Assembly (NCBI GenBank): GCA_964019425.1
Contig: OZ025804.1
Span: 1,054,001-1,118,000, forward strand
Source: Flectonema sp. DT1601
Taxonomy: Eukaryota; Euglenozoa; Diplonemea; Diplonemida; Diplonemidae
Reading direction: 5' to 3'
DNA length: 64,000 bases
The position numbers and the translations under genes are program-made. The notes beneath the pieces were generated by a model that saw only the letters and a program-made list of their open reading frames with translations, searched no databases and was not told the DNA's origin. Below, piece by piece: positions 1 through 10,251 of this stretch (the stretch's first letter is position 1; each line of letters starts with the position of its first letter).

Positions 1-1
1 T

Positions 2-181
2 GTTGGATATAAAATAGTCAAATCTCACCCGCCAAGTAGTACCTCCGAGGGGTCAGATAGCACTACTGAGGAGTCAGACAGCACTTCTTCCGAGTATGAG
101 AAGTCTTCCATCAGCACTAGCTATGATGATGATGATGATGATGATGATGATATCACTTCATGTGGCTCAGATAGCTCATAA
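2..181 (+). CDS. C-terminal end of an acidic Ser/Asp-rich protein (5' end outside window)
   Basis: An open frame enters from the left edge and stops at a TAA at 179-181, giving 59 residues without an internal start. The sequence is rich in Ser, Thr, Glu and Asp, has a run of nine Asp encoded by a (GAT)n microsatellite (about 124-150) and ends in GSDSS. The composition is typical of a disordered acidic, CK2-type phospho-tail. No domain is recognisable, so no function is assigned. It would be the only clear plus-strand gene here. It could instead be chance open frame in a Ser-rich microsatellite region. Confidence 0.45.
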   Translation, partial: VGYKIVKSHPPSSTSEGSDSTTEESDSTSSEYEKSSISTSYDDDDDDDDDITSCGSDSS

Positions 182-872
182 TTCATCATAAGTTGTGACT
201 TCATATAAAGAAAGTGTTGTACAAGTGTTTTCATTAAGTATCAAAGTAGGTCCAAAAAGACAGTTAGTAGCAATCTGCCTCACCGGCACATGCTTAGTAC
301 TCTTTAATATATTTTTGCTCGATTGTTTTTTCTCTGGATCCCGCTGGGCCAGCAGTACCCTTCGATTAATTTTTAGTTTTGGTACTTGTCCACGGCTGAG
401 CTGATTTAGTAAACCACAAAATCTCTTTTCTCAATTCGGGAGACAAGTATGTGATGCCAACCTCCCGATTTCGGACGGAAATGAATCCAACGATGCAGCG
501 CATTAAAATGCCGCTTCGATCAAAAATTTTACAATTTTTTTTTGAAAGTTTTTTTCAGTGTCCAGAATTTGTTCGCAAAAAAAAGGAATGACTGATATAT
601 CTTTGAACTGAAACAGTTAGATTGCTACCAGCCAACCGTGAGACTCTCACAGACGATAAGAGACGTAGAATAACCTGGAACAAATGACTACTGACCGCAA
701 GCAGACAGTGTTAGAGAAACCTGACAACGCTAATTTTCTTCAAAAAAGCGAGAAAACACCACATTAAATCAGAAAATAAAGTAATGACAAGAAAGCAAAA
801 AAGAAATAATTACACTTGATGAAAGAATTATATTAATATCCAGCCAGTAGTGAGAAACTTGTCCTCCTTACA
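182..872. other. Intergenic stretch, no gene seen
   Basis: About 690 bases between the plus-strand acidic tail and the 3' end of the first LRR gene. The short open frames here have no recognisable composition or domain. I see only A/T runs and no RNA gene. Confidence 0.5.
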
Positions 873-2258
873 TTAATTAAAACAACAACACAAGTATTTA
901 AGAATGGATTCACTACTTCTCTTTTTATAACACTGCTCGAAGACAGCCCTATTATTACTAGGCAGCTGAACAGACTCATGGGCGATAGTTTTGGTCAGGA
1001 ATCCATCTCCTACTTCAGTCACACTACTAAGACTTGAAAGGTCAAGAGTAGCCAGTTGTGAACATTCATGCAAGAAATTATTTCCCATGGTGGTGACACT
1101 ACGAAGACCTGAAAGGTCAAGAGTTGTAAGTTGTAGACAGAAATACAAGAAGGAATCTCCAATAGTTGTGACACTACTAAGACTTGAAAGGTCAACAGTA
1201 GTGAGTCGTGAACAGGAATACAAAAAACCTCCTCCAATAGTGGTGAGACTACTAAGACCTGAAAGGTCAACAGCAGTGAGTTGTGAACAGGAAGACAAGA
1301 AACCTTCTTCAATAGTGATGACACTACTAAGACCAGAAAGGTCAAGAGAAGTGAGTTTGTGAGAGCAAGACAAGAAGAAATGTCCAATAATGATGAGATT
1401 ACTAAGACCTGAAAGGTCAAGAGAAGTGAGTTGCGAACAGGAATACAAGGAGTAATTTCCAGTAGTTGTGAGACTACTAAGACCTGAAAGGTCAAGAGCA
1501 GTGAGGTGTGAATGAAACAAGAAGTTATCCCCAATAGTTGTGAGACTACTAAGACTAGAAAGGTCAAGAGAAGTGAGTTGTGAACAGGAAGACATGAAAT
1601 AACTTCCAACTATGGTGAGACTACTGAAACCTGAAAGGTCAACAGAAGTGAGGTGCGAATGAAACAAGAAATAATATCCAATAGTGGTGACACTATTAAG
1701 ACCTGAAAGGTCAACAGCAGTGAGTTGTGAACAGGAAGACATGAAATAATTTCCAATAGCTGTGACACTACTAAGACCAGAAAGGTCAAGAGAAGTAATT
1801 GAAGAATCCCGCATGAAATTTCGTGAGATGATTGTGATGTCGGAATTTGAATTGCGGAAAGAAATCCGTTCGACGACAGAAGGCAGCAAATGTTTACTAA
1901 CACTGAGGCAACCATCTTCTGAGAATGTAGGGGTGTCTAGGTTTAAGTATTCCTCATTGTGGTTTCCAAGCCATTGAAGCAGCTTCTCCCGCTTCGATTC
2001 ATCAACAAACCAGCATTTACCAAATAACTGAAACAACTTCTTCCGCATTTCCATCTCGCTGTCTGCACCCAATCCATGATCTGCCAGACGCTCAGTTTCG
2101 TCAAGGGTGTCACCAGCGAACGAGAGTTCAACTTCCTCCGGATCGACATCCCACTCAAAAGCCGCCCCCTTCAACACGTCGCTCACAAGGGAATCAACAC
2201 CAACTGTGACTGACACAGCAGCGAGTTCCAATTCCGGGAATGTCACAAAAACCTGCAT
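873..2258 (-). CDS. Ubiquitin-like + BspA-type LRR protein, copy 1
   Basis: A 461-residue intact single-exon frame. Residues 1-70 are a beta-grasp ubiquitin-like domain: it starts MQVFVTF, has ELSFAGDTLDE where ubiquitin has RLIFAGKQLED, then RLADHGL for TLSDYNI. A linker (about 70-130) follows, then about 12 LRRs of 23-24 residues of the type LTSLDLSGLSSVTTIG (BspA/TpLRR, LRR_5). The tail KYLCCCFN carries a Cys cluster suited to S-acylation. I chose the MQVF start, not the Met 44 codons upstream, because it is the ubiquitin-like start and is shared by all copies. A pyrimidine tract plus CAG lies just 5' of it (about 2277-2290), consistent with a 5'-UTR intron. A role in protein recognition tied to ubiquitin-like signalling is inference. 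Confidence 0.8.
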   Translation of the reverse strand: MQVFVTFPELELAAVSVTVGVDSLVSDVLKGAAFEWDVDPEEVELSFAGDTLDETERLADHGLGADSEMEMRKKLFQLFGKCWFVDESKREKLLQWLGNHNEEYLNLDTPTFSEDGCLSVSKHLLPSVVERISFRNSNSDITIISRNFMRDSSITSLDLSGLSSVTAIGNYFMSSCSQLTAVDLSGLNSVTTIGYYFLFHSHLTSVDLSGFSSLTIVGSYFMSSCSQLTSLDLSSLSSLTTIGDNFLFHSHLTALDLSGLSSLTTTGNYSLYSCSQLTSLDLSGLSNLIIIGHFFLSCSHKLTSLDLSGLSSVITIEEGFLSSCSQLTAVDLSGLSSLTTIGGGFLYSCSRLTTVDLSSLSSVTTIGDSFLYFCLQLTTLDLSGLRSVTTMGNNFLHECSQLATLDLSSLSSVTEVGDGFLTKTIAHESVQLPSNNRAVFEQCYKKRSSESILKYLCCCFN

Positions 2259-2880
2259 TGTTTTGAGTGATCTTCTGAAAGAAAAGAAAGGAACGTTAAA
2301 TGCCATGCAGTAACAACAGTTCACACACTTTATCAAGAGAGTGCCCAAACACAATGCGTAGCAATCAACTGTGAATGAAATAAGGTTCATAATTAGTCTT
2401 AGCAGTCACTATCACTATATTTGTAAAATACAACTGTTTTGTATCGTATTAATATAATTTAGGTTTCGAGAGTAATCCATGTGCCTCTTTACCTCCATAC
2501 TCTCATCATCAGTTATGGTGTAGCAGTAAGTCACTTAATTATTTAGATCGAATCACCCACTAGTTAATAATTGATTAGTTAAGCAACAACGTCTTGAAAA
2601 ACTCAACCACATAGCCATGGAGGGTTTGAATAATTTAACATCTGTTAAAGTGAAGTATAGTTATACATAACTTCGACTTGTTACGATACGTCTCCCAAGT
2701 TAATCAACTCATACAACATCAGTATCCACATCAATGTTGGTTCAAAGAAAAGAACTGTTTTCCGATTTTTACATCCCCAAAACTATTATTCCCTTCTAAC
2801 ACCTCACTACCTGTGGGTAATTAGCATTCTATCACTGTATGCACCTGACAAACAAGAATGAAAGGAAAGTAAGAAAAATT
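2259..2880. repeat. Duplicated 5' flank of the LRR genes
   Basis: This upstream region of LRR copy 1 is almost identical to 27362-27960 upstream of the split LRR gene. The copies part near 2795, where 27900 continues with a different CT-rich run. A shorter segment of the same family (about 2505-2570, a hyphenated AT-rich block ending in CGAATCACCCACTA) also occurs alone at 10859-10925. The LRR genes therefore spread as segments including their upstream DNA. Confidence 0.75.
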
Positions 2881-3159
2881 AACACGCATAATAACACTAT
2901 CCAGGTCACTATAAAGAAGTATCTACACTGCGAATGGGTGTAGATTACTTCTGCGAAGGGGTTGTGCCAGGCCCAATTCGATTCGACGGGACACCGACGG
3001 GGAAGGGAGGTTGGGCTTAAGAATTATTGAGGAAAGCAGGAAAATCTGATAAAAGAGTGAATACTTGAATCTTATTTTCAATAATATATCTTGCGGACTT
3101 GCTATGAAAGTTCCTCTTATTTATAATAAAAATTTAAAAAAAAAAAGTTCCGATTCTTT

Positions 3160-3232
3160 ATCAGCGGACCAAGTGGTTAGAACCGTCCGTTACATGTCCA
3201 AGCAACGGAAAACGGTGCTCAGTGTTAGTGGC
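3160..3232 (+). repeat. tRNA-like (SINE-like) fragment
   Basis: The segment GACCAAGTGGTTAGAACC resembles the 5' D-arm/A-box of serine-type tRNAs. It is followed by CCGTT...AACGG, which could form an anticodon-type stem. No convincing B box or acceptor stem follows. It is best read as a decayed SINE head, not a working tRNA. Confidence 0.3.
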
Positions 3233-3327
3233 AAATGGAATTTTGAGTGGCACTAAAATGAATAGATTGAGGGAATCATATTTTTATACAATCAACTTCA
3301 TAGTATTACACTTTTAACAAAAAAACA

Positions 3328-4563
3328 TTAATTAAAACAACAACACAAATATTTAAGAATCGATTCACTACTTCTCTTTTTATAACACTGCTCGAAGACA
3401 GCCCTATTATTACTAGGCAGCTGAACAGACTCATGGGCGATGGTTTTGTGCAGGAATCCATCTCCTACTTCAGTCACACTACTAAGACTTGAAAGGTCAA
3501 GAGTAGCCAGTTGTGAACATTCATACAAGAAATTACTTCCAATAGTAGTGACACTACTGAAACCTGAAAGGTCAAGAGCAGTGAGTTGTGAACAGGAAAA
3601 CAAGAAATAATCTCCAACTGTGGTGACACTACTAAGACCTGAAAGGTCAATAGCATTGAGTTGTGAACAGGAATACAAGAAATAATTTCCAATAGTGGTG
3701 ACACTACTGAAACCTGAAAGGTCAAGAGAAGTGAGTTGTGAACAGGAATTCAAGAAGCCATATCCAGTAGTTGTGACACTACTAAGACCTGAAAGGTCAA
3801 GAGAAGTGAGTTGCTGGCAGGAATGCAAGAAGTTATCTGCAATAATGGTGAGACTACTAAGACCTGAAAGGTCAAGAGAAGTGAGTTGTGAAGAAAACAA
3901 GAAGTGATTTCCAATAGTTGTGAGACTACTAAGACTTGAAAGGTCAAGAGAAGTGAGTTGTAAAGAAAACAAAAAGTGATTTCCAATAGTGGTGACACTA
4001 CTAAGACCTGAAAGGTCAATAGCATTGAGTTGTGAACAGGAATGCAAGAAGTTATCTGCAATAGAGGTGAGACTACTAAGACCTGAAAGGTCAAGAGAAG
4101 TGACAGAACATCTCCGCATGAAATTTCGTGAGATGATTGTGATGTCGGAATTTGAATTGCGGAAAGAAATCCGTTCGACGACAGAAGGCAGCATATCATT
4201 ACTAACACTGAGGCAACCATCTTCTGAGAATGTAGGGGTGTCTAGGTTTAAGTATTCCTCATTGTGGTTTCCAAGCCATTGAAGCAGCTTCTCCCGCTTC
4301 GATTCATCAACAAACCAGCATTTACCAAATAACTGAAACAACTTCTTCCGCATTTCCATCTCGCTGTCTGCACCCAATCCATGATCTGCCAGACGCTCAG
4401 TTTCGTCAAGGGTGTCACCAGCGAACGAGAGTTCAACTTCCTCCGGATCGACATCCCACTCAAAAGCCGCCCCCTTCAACACGTCGCTCACAAGGGAATC
4501 AACACCAACTGTGACTGACACAGCAGCGAGTTCCAATTCAGGGAATGTCACAAAAACCTGCAT
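3328..4563 (-). CDS. Ubiquitin-like + BspA-type LRR protein, copy 2
   Basis: 411 residues. The ubiquitin-like domain and linker are nearly identical to copy 1. The repeat block has about 10 LRRs, including two short units in which the loop reads HFLFS in place of the longer YFLYSCSQ form. The C-terminus KYLCCCFN is preserved. The start is the shared MQVF Met; upstream lies TTGTCATTCAG, a plausible acceptor for a leader intron. The upstream flank (4632-5575) matches the zinc-ribbon blocks near 28-30 kb. Copies differ chiefly in repeat number, as expected for unequal crossing-over among LRRs. Confidence 0.8.
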   Translation of the reverse strand: MQVFVTFPELELAAVSVTVGVDSLVSDVLKGAAFEWDVDPEEVELSFAGDTLDETERLADHGLGADSEMEMRKKLFQLFGKCWFVDESKREKLLQWLGNHNEEYLNLDTPTFSEDGCLSVSNDMLPSVVERISFRNSNSDITIISRNFMRRCSVTSLDLSGLSSLTSIADNFLHSCSQLNAIDLSGLSSVTTIGNHFLFSLQLTSLDLSSLSSLTTIGNHFLFSSQLTSLDLSGLSSLTIIADNFLHSCQQLTSLDLSGLSSVTTTGYGFLNSCSQLTSLDLSGFSSVTTIGNYFLYSCSQLNAIDLSGLSSVTTVGDYFLFSCSQLTALDLSGFSSVTTIGSNFLYECSQLATLDLSSLSSVTEVGDGFLHKTIAHESVQLPSNNRAVFEQCYKKRSSESILKYLCCCFN

Positions 4564-4631
4564 TGTTTTGATTGATCTGCTGAATGACAAGAAAGGATGT
4601 TAAATGCTATGCGGTAACAACAGTTCACACA

Positions 4632-4637
4632 CTTTAT

Positions 4638-4678
<41 letters not shown>

Positions 4679-5575
4679 AACACGGTCGGAGAGTTTCCGC
4701 ATCAGGTGCTTGAGAAGATAAGAGAGAGAGGGAGGGAAACGAGCGATAGTTGTTCGAGTGAACACTCACAAGTATTGTGAGCAGCAGAAGATCAAAGAAA
4801 ACAGTCGGTGTGTTTGACAGAGAGGACAACGGACTAAATACAAAAACAGTGGTGCTCACCGCACCTCACCGAGGAATCAATCAATGATCCCCTCGTCTCA
4901 CCAACCGACTGCAAATAGTGGAAGCTGTCAACATCACTCAATTTGAACTAATATCTCAATTTCAGAATAAAAAGAAATGCGATTTTTGGAAGCAAATCCG
5001 AATAAATAAACTCAAAATAAAGAGAAAAAAAACAAGAAATCTTTTTTATTACCCGAAAAGCAGGCAATCGATTGCACTGCACAGGCTGTTACGGGAAACT
5101 CAACATTCTGAGTCCGTTAGTTGAATAGAATTAATTTTGAACAACAATGAAATCAGACGGATGTCTGTACTGTTATTGAATGCTGGTAGTGGGTGTCAGC
5201 AGGCACATCTGTTCGGTGTTTCCTCGATTGATTTTGGTGCTTAAATGAAAAATAAAAAACCTGTTTTCCCAGAATCGATGGTTAAAAGAAGAGGTCAGCT
5301 TACTTCATCATTCGAAATCCCCTTCTCATTTCACATTTTAACGGTAGTTCTTGCCGCACTCTCCGCAGTTCGCGGCGTTGCCAGACGGGGTCGGGTTCCC
5401 GCTTCCCACGTTTCTCTTACACCCCGAACACATCGCCGTGCCACAGTTCTTGCAGCTGATGGTCGAGCTGGTTCCACATCCTGATGCCCACTTGCACATT
5501 TTGTTTTCTCGGGGGTGGTACTGGGTCTTGGGATGCTGTTGAGGGAGGTGAACGAGAGATGAAAAACGTTTGAAT
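4632..5575. repeat. Zinc-ribbon module, dispersed copy (third copy of the 937-bp tandem unit)
   Basis: This block carries a (GA)n microsatellite (4641-4675), unique sequence and the zinc-ribbon minigene. It matches about 28125-29040 and 29062-29977 almost base for base. The three copies sit upstream of LRR genes or LRR remnants on the same strand, so LRR gene and minigene appear to move or duplicate together. Confidence 0.75.
5338..5499 (-). CDS. 53-residue zinc-ribbon miniprotein, copy A
   Basis: ATG to TAA, 53 residues. Eight cysteines lie in four groups: MCKWASGC, ISCKNCG, MCSGCKR and ANCGECGKNY. The paired CxxC spacing is that of a double zinc-ribbon or treble-clef fold binding up to two zincs. 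The frame is conserved in three copies in this window (also 28807-28968 and 29744-29905), which supports real coding despite the small size. The partner is unknown. The gene is upstream of LRR copy 2 on the same strand. It could be an intact small gene or a terminal exon of a longer spliced gene whose other exons I cannot see. Confidence 0.55.
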   Translation of the reverse strand: MCKWASGCGTSSTISCKNCGTAMCSGCKRNVGSGNPTPSGNAANCGECGKNYR

Positions 5576-5720
5576 CGTCTTAGCTGATCTCCACAGTGTA
5601 AATTTGAGAGGAGAAAAGAGAAAAAAACAGATTACGAAAATGAATGAATGCGTTAGTTCAGAAAAGAAATTTGAACCGCCTTCACTAACTTCATAGTATT
5701 ACACTTTTAACAAAAAACCA

Positions 5721-6731
5721 TTAATTAAAACAACAACACAAATATTTAAGAACCAATTCGCTACATCTCTTTTTATAACACTGCTCGAAGACAGCCCTAT
5801 TATTACTAGGCAGCTGAACAGACTCGAGGGCGATGGTTTTCTTCAAGAATCCATCTCCTATTTTAGTCACACTACTAAGACTTGAAAGGTCAAGAGTAGT
5901 GAGGTGTGGACAGGAAGACACAAAATGTTTTCCAATAGTTGTGAGACTACTAAGACCTGAAAGGTCAAGAGAAGTGAGTTTTGAAAAAGACAAGAAGTTA
6001 TCTCCAATAGTGGTGACACTATTTAGATTTGAAAGGTCGGTAGTGAGTTGTGAACAAAAATACAAGAAAAAATGTCCAATAGTGGTGAGACTACTGAAAC
6101 CTGAAAGGTCAACAGAAGTGAGTTGTTCACACCCAAACAAGAAATAATCTCCAATAGTGGTGACACTATTAAGACCTGAAAGGTCAACAGCAGTGAGTTG
6201 TGAACAGAAATACAAGAAATAATTTCCAACTATGGTGAGACTACTAAGACCAGAAAGGTCAAGAGAAGTGATTGAAGAATCCTGCATGAAATCTTCTGAG
6301 ATGATTGTGATGTCGGAATTTGAATTGCGGAAAGAAATCCGTTCGGCGACAGAAGGCAGCATATCATTACTAACACTGAGGCAACCATCTTCTGAGAATG
6401 TAGGGGTGTCTAGGTTTAAGTATTCCTCATTGTGGTTTCCAAGCCATTGAAGCAGCTTCTCCCGCTTCGATTCATCAACAAACCAGCATTTACCAAATAA
6501 CTGAAACAACTTCTTCCGCATTTCCATCTCGCTGTCTGCACTCAATCCATAATCTGCCAGACGCTCAGTTTCGTCAAGGGTGTCACCAGCGAACGAGAGT
6601 TCAACTTCCTCCGGATCGACATCCCACTCAAAAGCCGCCCCCTTCAACACGTCGCTCACAAGGGAATCAACACCAACTGTGACTGACACAGCAGCGAGTT
6701 CCAATTCAGGGAATGTCACAAAAACCTGCAT
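5721..6731 (-). CDS. Ubiquitin-like + BspA-type LRR protein, copy 3
   Basis: 336 residues, the shortest intact family member, with about seven LRRs. The ubiquitin-like domain differs from copies 1-2 by a few residues (RLADYGLSAD for RLADHGLGAD). The last repeat leads into KKTIALESVQLP and the tail reads KYLCCCFN. The 5' similarity to the other copies breaks off about 40 bases upstream of the start, at the edge of a SINE-like insertion (6774-6915), so its promoter region is not the one used by copies 1 and 4. Confidence 0.8.
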   Translation of the reverse strand: MQVFVTFPELELAAVSVTVGVDSLVSDVLKGAAFEWDVDPEEVELSFAGDTLDETERLADYGLSADSEMEMRKKLFQLFGKCWFVDESKREKLLQWLGNHNEEYLNLDTPTFSEDGCLSVSNDMLPSVAERISFRNSNSDITIISEDFMQDSSITSLDLSGLSSLTIVGNYFLYFCSQLTAVDLSGLNSVTTIGDYFLFGCEQLTSVDLSGFSSLTTIGHFFLYFCSQLTTDLSNLNSVTTIGDNFLSFSKLTSLDLSGLSSLTTIGKHFVSSCPHLTTLDLSSLSSVTKIGDGFLKKTIALESVQLPSNNRAVFEQCYKKRCSELVLKYLCCCFN

Positions 6732-6773
6732 TGTTTTGAGTGATCTGCTGAAAGACAAGAAGGGATGTTAAAA

Positions 6774-6915
6774 TGAGAGAGCGCTTGACCTGTGGCTTAC
6801 GTTTGATTCCCGATCTCCCACCCCGTGGTAGATGTTCTTGTAATCCCAAGTGCTTAAATAGTCACCTGGGAATCCCTGATAGACTGATTAGGTATCATCA
6901 TAATAATAATAATAG
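6774..6915 (+). mobile_element. tRNA-derived SINE-like element
   Basis: GAGAGCGCTTGACCTGTGG resembles an A-box/D-arm and is followed by CGTTTGATTCCCGA, close to the pol III B box GGTTCGANTCC. The element ends in a short tandem ATA/ATC tail (about 6890-6912). A tRNA-like head plus simple-repeat tail is a SINE layout. The A-B spacing is short, so the copy may be partly deleted. It starts exactly where homology of the LRR 5' flanks ends. Confidence 0.4.
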
Positions 6916-8466
6916 TTCACAAGTACTGATGAAATGAATATAATTATTAAGGAAACAGAACCAGACAGACATCAGGGAAACTTTTCCAAAGATGAGGATT
7001 CTTGTTTTTGGTTTTTTTTTTTTTTTTTTTTTTTCTTTGCGCTCTTGTCGGAGGTCCCTCGCAGAACGCATAGTTCAATTACTCAAAGCAATTGGAAAGG
7101 CAAAATTTTATTATAAAAAAAATATATAAAAAAACTCCACCACAAAGCATTGCACGAAGGGATAAAAACCAAAAAAAAAGAAGCGTTGCTACGACAGAGG
7201 CTTTATTCGTACACAAGCTATTGAACATTTCCCTTTTTCTTTTGTTTTTTTTTTTTTTAGTTTTTTTGTAGCATAGAAGGATATAAGAGTTTTCCAAAAA
7301 AAGAAAAAAAAAACTGCCTCGACTTGGCAGTCTTGATTTCCATTAACAAGGAAACATCATGAAGCCAACCAAGATACGGCCGTATTGACTTATTGACCTA
7401 AAAGCAGATTTAAAAAAAAAAAAAAAAAAAAACAACTAACAGGCAAAAAAAAGATAACATCACTACACGCGAGGAAAAAAAAAAACAATATAAAAATATT
7501 AAACATTCTTCAAAACACCGCGCAAAAAAATTGTTGCACCCGAAATTTTCTTAGGGTTTTTCTTAATGAAAATATAAAACTTACCCGCAATACACAAGAA
7601 AAGAATAATAACCCGATCCATGGCACTCGTGCGTCTTAAAGCGAAGGAGGGTTGCTTATGTCTAAACTAAATTAAATGTGACAAGAAGGTCAATTGAAAA
7701 ATTTTAAAGGCTCATTGTAAACCAGCCACCTGGAAAACTCTTTGTATTTTATTGCCTTTGTCGACACGAAGCAAATAGAAACAAAAACGGGAAAAAAAAA
7801 TTTTTAAAAAAATAATAAAAACCTTTCTCGCGAGAATGGTACTACGCACGTAGATTGATGAGCGAAGCCAACGAGAAGAAGAGTGACTTCGCCCGCGGCT
7901 CAACCAAAGGGAGAAAAAAAAAAAAAAAAAGGGGGGGAAAAATAGCTGAAAAAAAAAGAAAGAATGCAGGATTGCAGACTCTCGTTTTCAACATTTTTAT
8001 TTTGCTTTTTTTTTAAAAAAAAGCCCTGTTTTATTATCCATTGCAATCCATAAGCACCCGGGGAGATATTACTTTTTTAAAATAAAAAAAAAAAGAAATG
8101 AGAAAACACACAAAAAAGTCATGAAAAGACTTGTTAAGGTGATTCCAACCAATTTCGTTTTTTTTTTTTATTGATTTTTTTTGTAACACAAAAAAAAAAA
8201 AAAAAAAAGTCACCTGCACCAAACAACAAATATATTTTATAACAAAAATCATATTTTTTTATTTTTTTTAAAATAAAATGGGAAAACACTTCTTTTTTTT
8301 TGCTTTTACAATCAGATCGGTAAGAACATAACCAGTTGATGTACTGTACTTACATAAAGTGAAGTTCGATTGTTCCTTCTACAAAAAAATAGCAACAGGA
8401 ATAGACCCGTTGAATTATAGATTTTATGATTTTTTATTTTTTTTTTTTTTGCACCCATAGATGCAG

Positions 8467-8505
<39 letters not shown>

Positions 8506-8819
8506 AATAGTACACATGGGGAAGAGGAGGAGAAAGTTGAAAAGTATTTTTGAATATTAATATGAAGAAATAAAATATTCATTAACAATAGCACACAGAG
8601 TTTTTTTTTTTTTTTTTTTTTTTTGAAACAGAGTAAAGGGGAATGATTAAAGGCGTATTTTATAACAGGAAAAAAAAAAAACTACTGAAACATGCCAACA
8701 AGGGAGTTCTTATGGTTTGCAGTGGAAGTTCTCTTGTCAACGATGTCGTTTCGCTGGTTGCTCTACCCGAGCATACTGCCAAAGATGTCGAGCTACTAAT
8801 GTTGAGTAGTCTAATGCAG
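6916..8819. other. A/T homopolymer-rich intergenic region
   Basis: Long A and T runs (for example 7012-7034, 8470-8504, 8601-8624) separate short mixed segments. Apart from the signal-peptide-like exon at 7585-7621 I see no gene, RNA or mobile element. Open frames rich in Phe and Lys here are homopolymer artefacts. Confidence 0.5.
7585..7621 (-). CDS. Possible first coding exon of a secreted or membrane protein
   Basis: ATG followed by twelve hydrophobic codons (MDRVIILFLCIA) and a consensus GTAAGT donor at phase 1. This looks like a signal-peptide first exon. Later exons should lie below 7585, in very A/T-rich sequence where I could not fix acceptors with confidence. No function is assigned. 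Confidence 0.3.
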
Positions 8820-10125
8820 TCATTGATCACTTTTCGAAACCATTCTCTTCGACATACACTCGTCGCACGCACGTTCTTTGTTTAGGTATCCAAGATCAAC
8901 CATTTCAATCCGATTCGAGGTACATTTGTCACAAAAGAGTCCTCCACATGACCGACAGTGGTGTTTTCTAGTGAACAATCCGAATTTCGTTGTACACTTA
9001 ACACAGTTAGTAACAGTGGCATCGGCCTTCCAGTCTTTCTCTTTTTCAGTACGACGTCTGAGATATTCAGTATCCCAAACTTGCTTAGCGTGTTTTAAAA
9101 ACTCCTGCCATCCATTAGACTCTTCTTTATCTTCGTTTTTACGAGCGTTGGTCTCATCGTTCTCCTTCTGTTTGCGTTCTTTCGATTCAGTTTCCCGAAG
9201 TTTGCCAAGCCAGTCTACTTCGGATATACACTCTTTTTCAACCTTGTTGCGCTCTGAAGTCTCAGTGTCTTCCATTTGCTTTCTTTCTTTCGCTTCAGAT
9301 TCAAGATGTTTACGAATAGCTTGGTAACCTGCTTGCTCTTCCTTATCTAACTTCCTACGAGCATCGTTCTCATCGCTGGAAAGTCTTTTTTGTCCTTTTT
9401 CTAAGTCTCTGTTCTGCTGCTTCCAGAAAGACATAATTGCGTCCCAGGAGTTAGATTCTTCTTTATTCAGCTTCTTACGCTCAGTTGTTTCACTTTCTTC
9501 TTCTACTTTGCGTTCTTTTGTCTGCGCATCTCTGAATTTCTTTACGGTTATGAAAGCGACGTCTTCTTCTTTTTTAATCTCAACTCGGTGACCTTCTTCT
9601 GCATTAAAAAGAGTTTTACGCATTTGCTGAAGGTTAGCTTCTGTTGCAAAGAACGCAGGCGATGCGGATTCTTCTTCCTTTGATTCTTCTTTTTGCTCTT
9701 CCGGTTGTTTGTCGTCTTCCTTTTTTTCTTCGACGGTGGCTGTTGGTGATGCTGCTGGTTGATCAACTGATTCCGTTGATAAGTTGCTGGTCATCCCTTG
9801 AGAAGAAGCTTTTGGAGAGTCGTCGGCTTCTTCAGGAGTTTGAGTGATAGAAGTCGGTTCCTTCTTTTTTAACATCTCAATTATTTCTTTCCACGCTGCT
9901 AAAACATCATCGTCATTGGTCGCGATAGCTTCTGAACACCTGTTTTTTTTTTTTTTTTTTTTTTAAATTTTCTTATTCTTCCCTCACAACATAAAGGTCT
10001 ATTATACTAAAAAAAATAAACATAACACACTAAACATACTTTGCCTTCAGGACAACACCACAACTATCTTCTGAAAGGTATTTTATGCACAGGTCCTGCT
10101 CTTCTTGAGGAGGTTTGTCACCAAG
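8820..10125 (-). CDS. Coiled-coil FYVE zinc-finger protein (5' end unresolved)
   Basis: Two exons are visible. The 3' exon (8820-9939) begins after a poly-A/CAG acceptor. The upstream exon (10040-10125) ends in a GTATGT donor; they join at phase 2 to read VVLKAKCSEA. The exon at 10125 starts after TTACATCAG, so a further 5' exon is missing. The middle of the protein is Lys/Glu-rich with repeated blocks of the form ERK(L/Q)..E(E/D)...W, predicted long helices. The C-terminal 70 residues are a FYVE finger: WKAD (WxxD), RKHHCRSCGG (R+HHCRxCG) and RACDEC (RVC), with four Cys pairs. FYVE fingers bind PtdIns3P on endosomes, so an endosomal tether or trafficking role is likely. Confidence 0.8.
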
Positions 10126-10251
10126 CTGATGTAATTTTTTTTATTTTTTTTGGATGACAAGGAAATATAATAAATTTAAAACTAATTATCAATAACGAAA
10201 TTAAAAAGAAAAAACGTGACTTGGATAACTACATTCACTAATAAGGCTTTG

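Noticed and set aside
195-404. 69-codon plus-strand frame
   Set aside because: No ATG context, domain or splice support; composition fits chance.
7012-8640. Short frames rich in Phe or Lys in the homopolymer belts
   Set aside because: They are translations of poly-T or poly-A runs.
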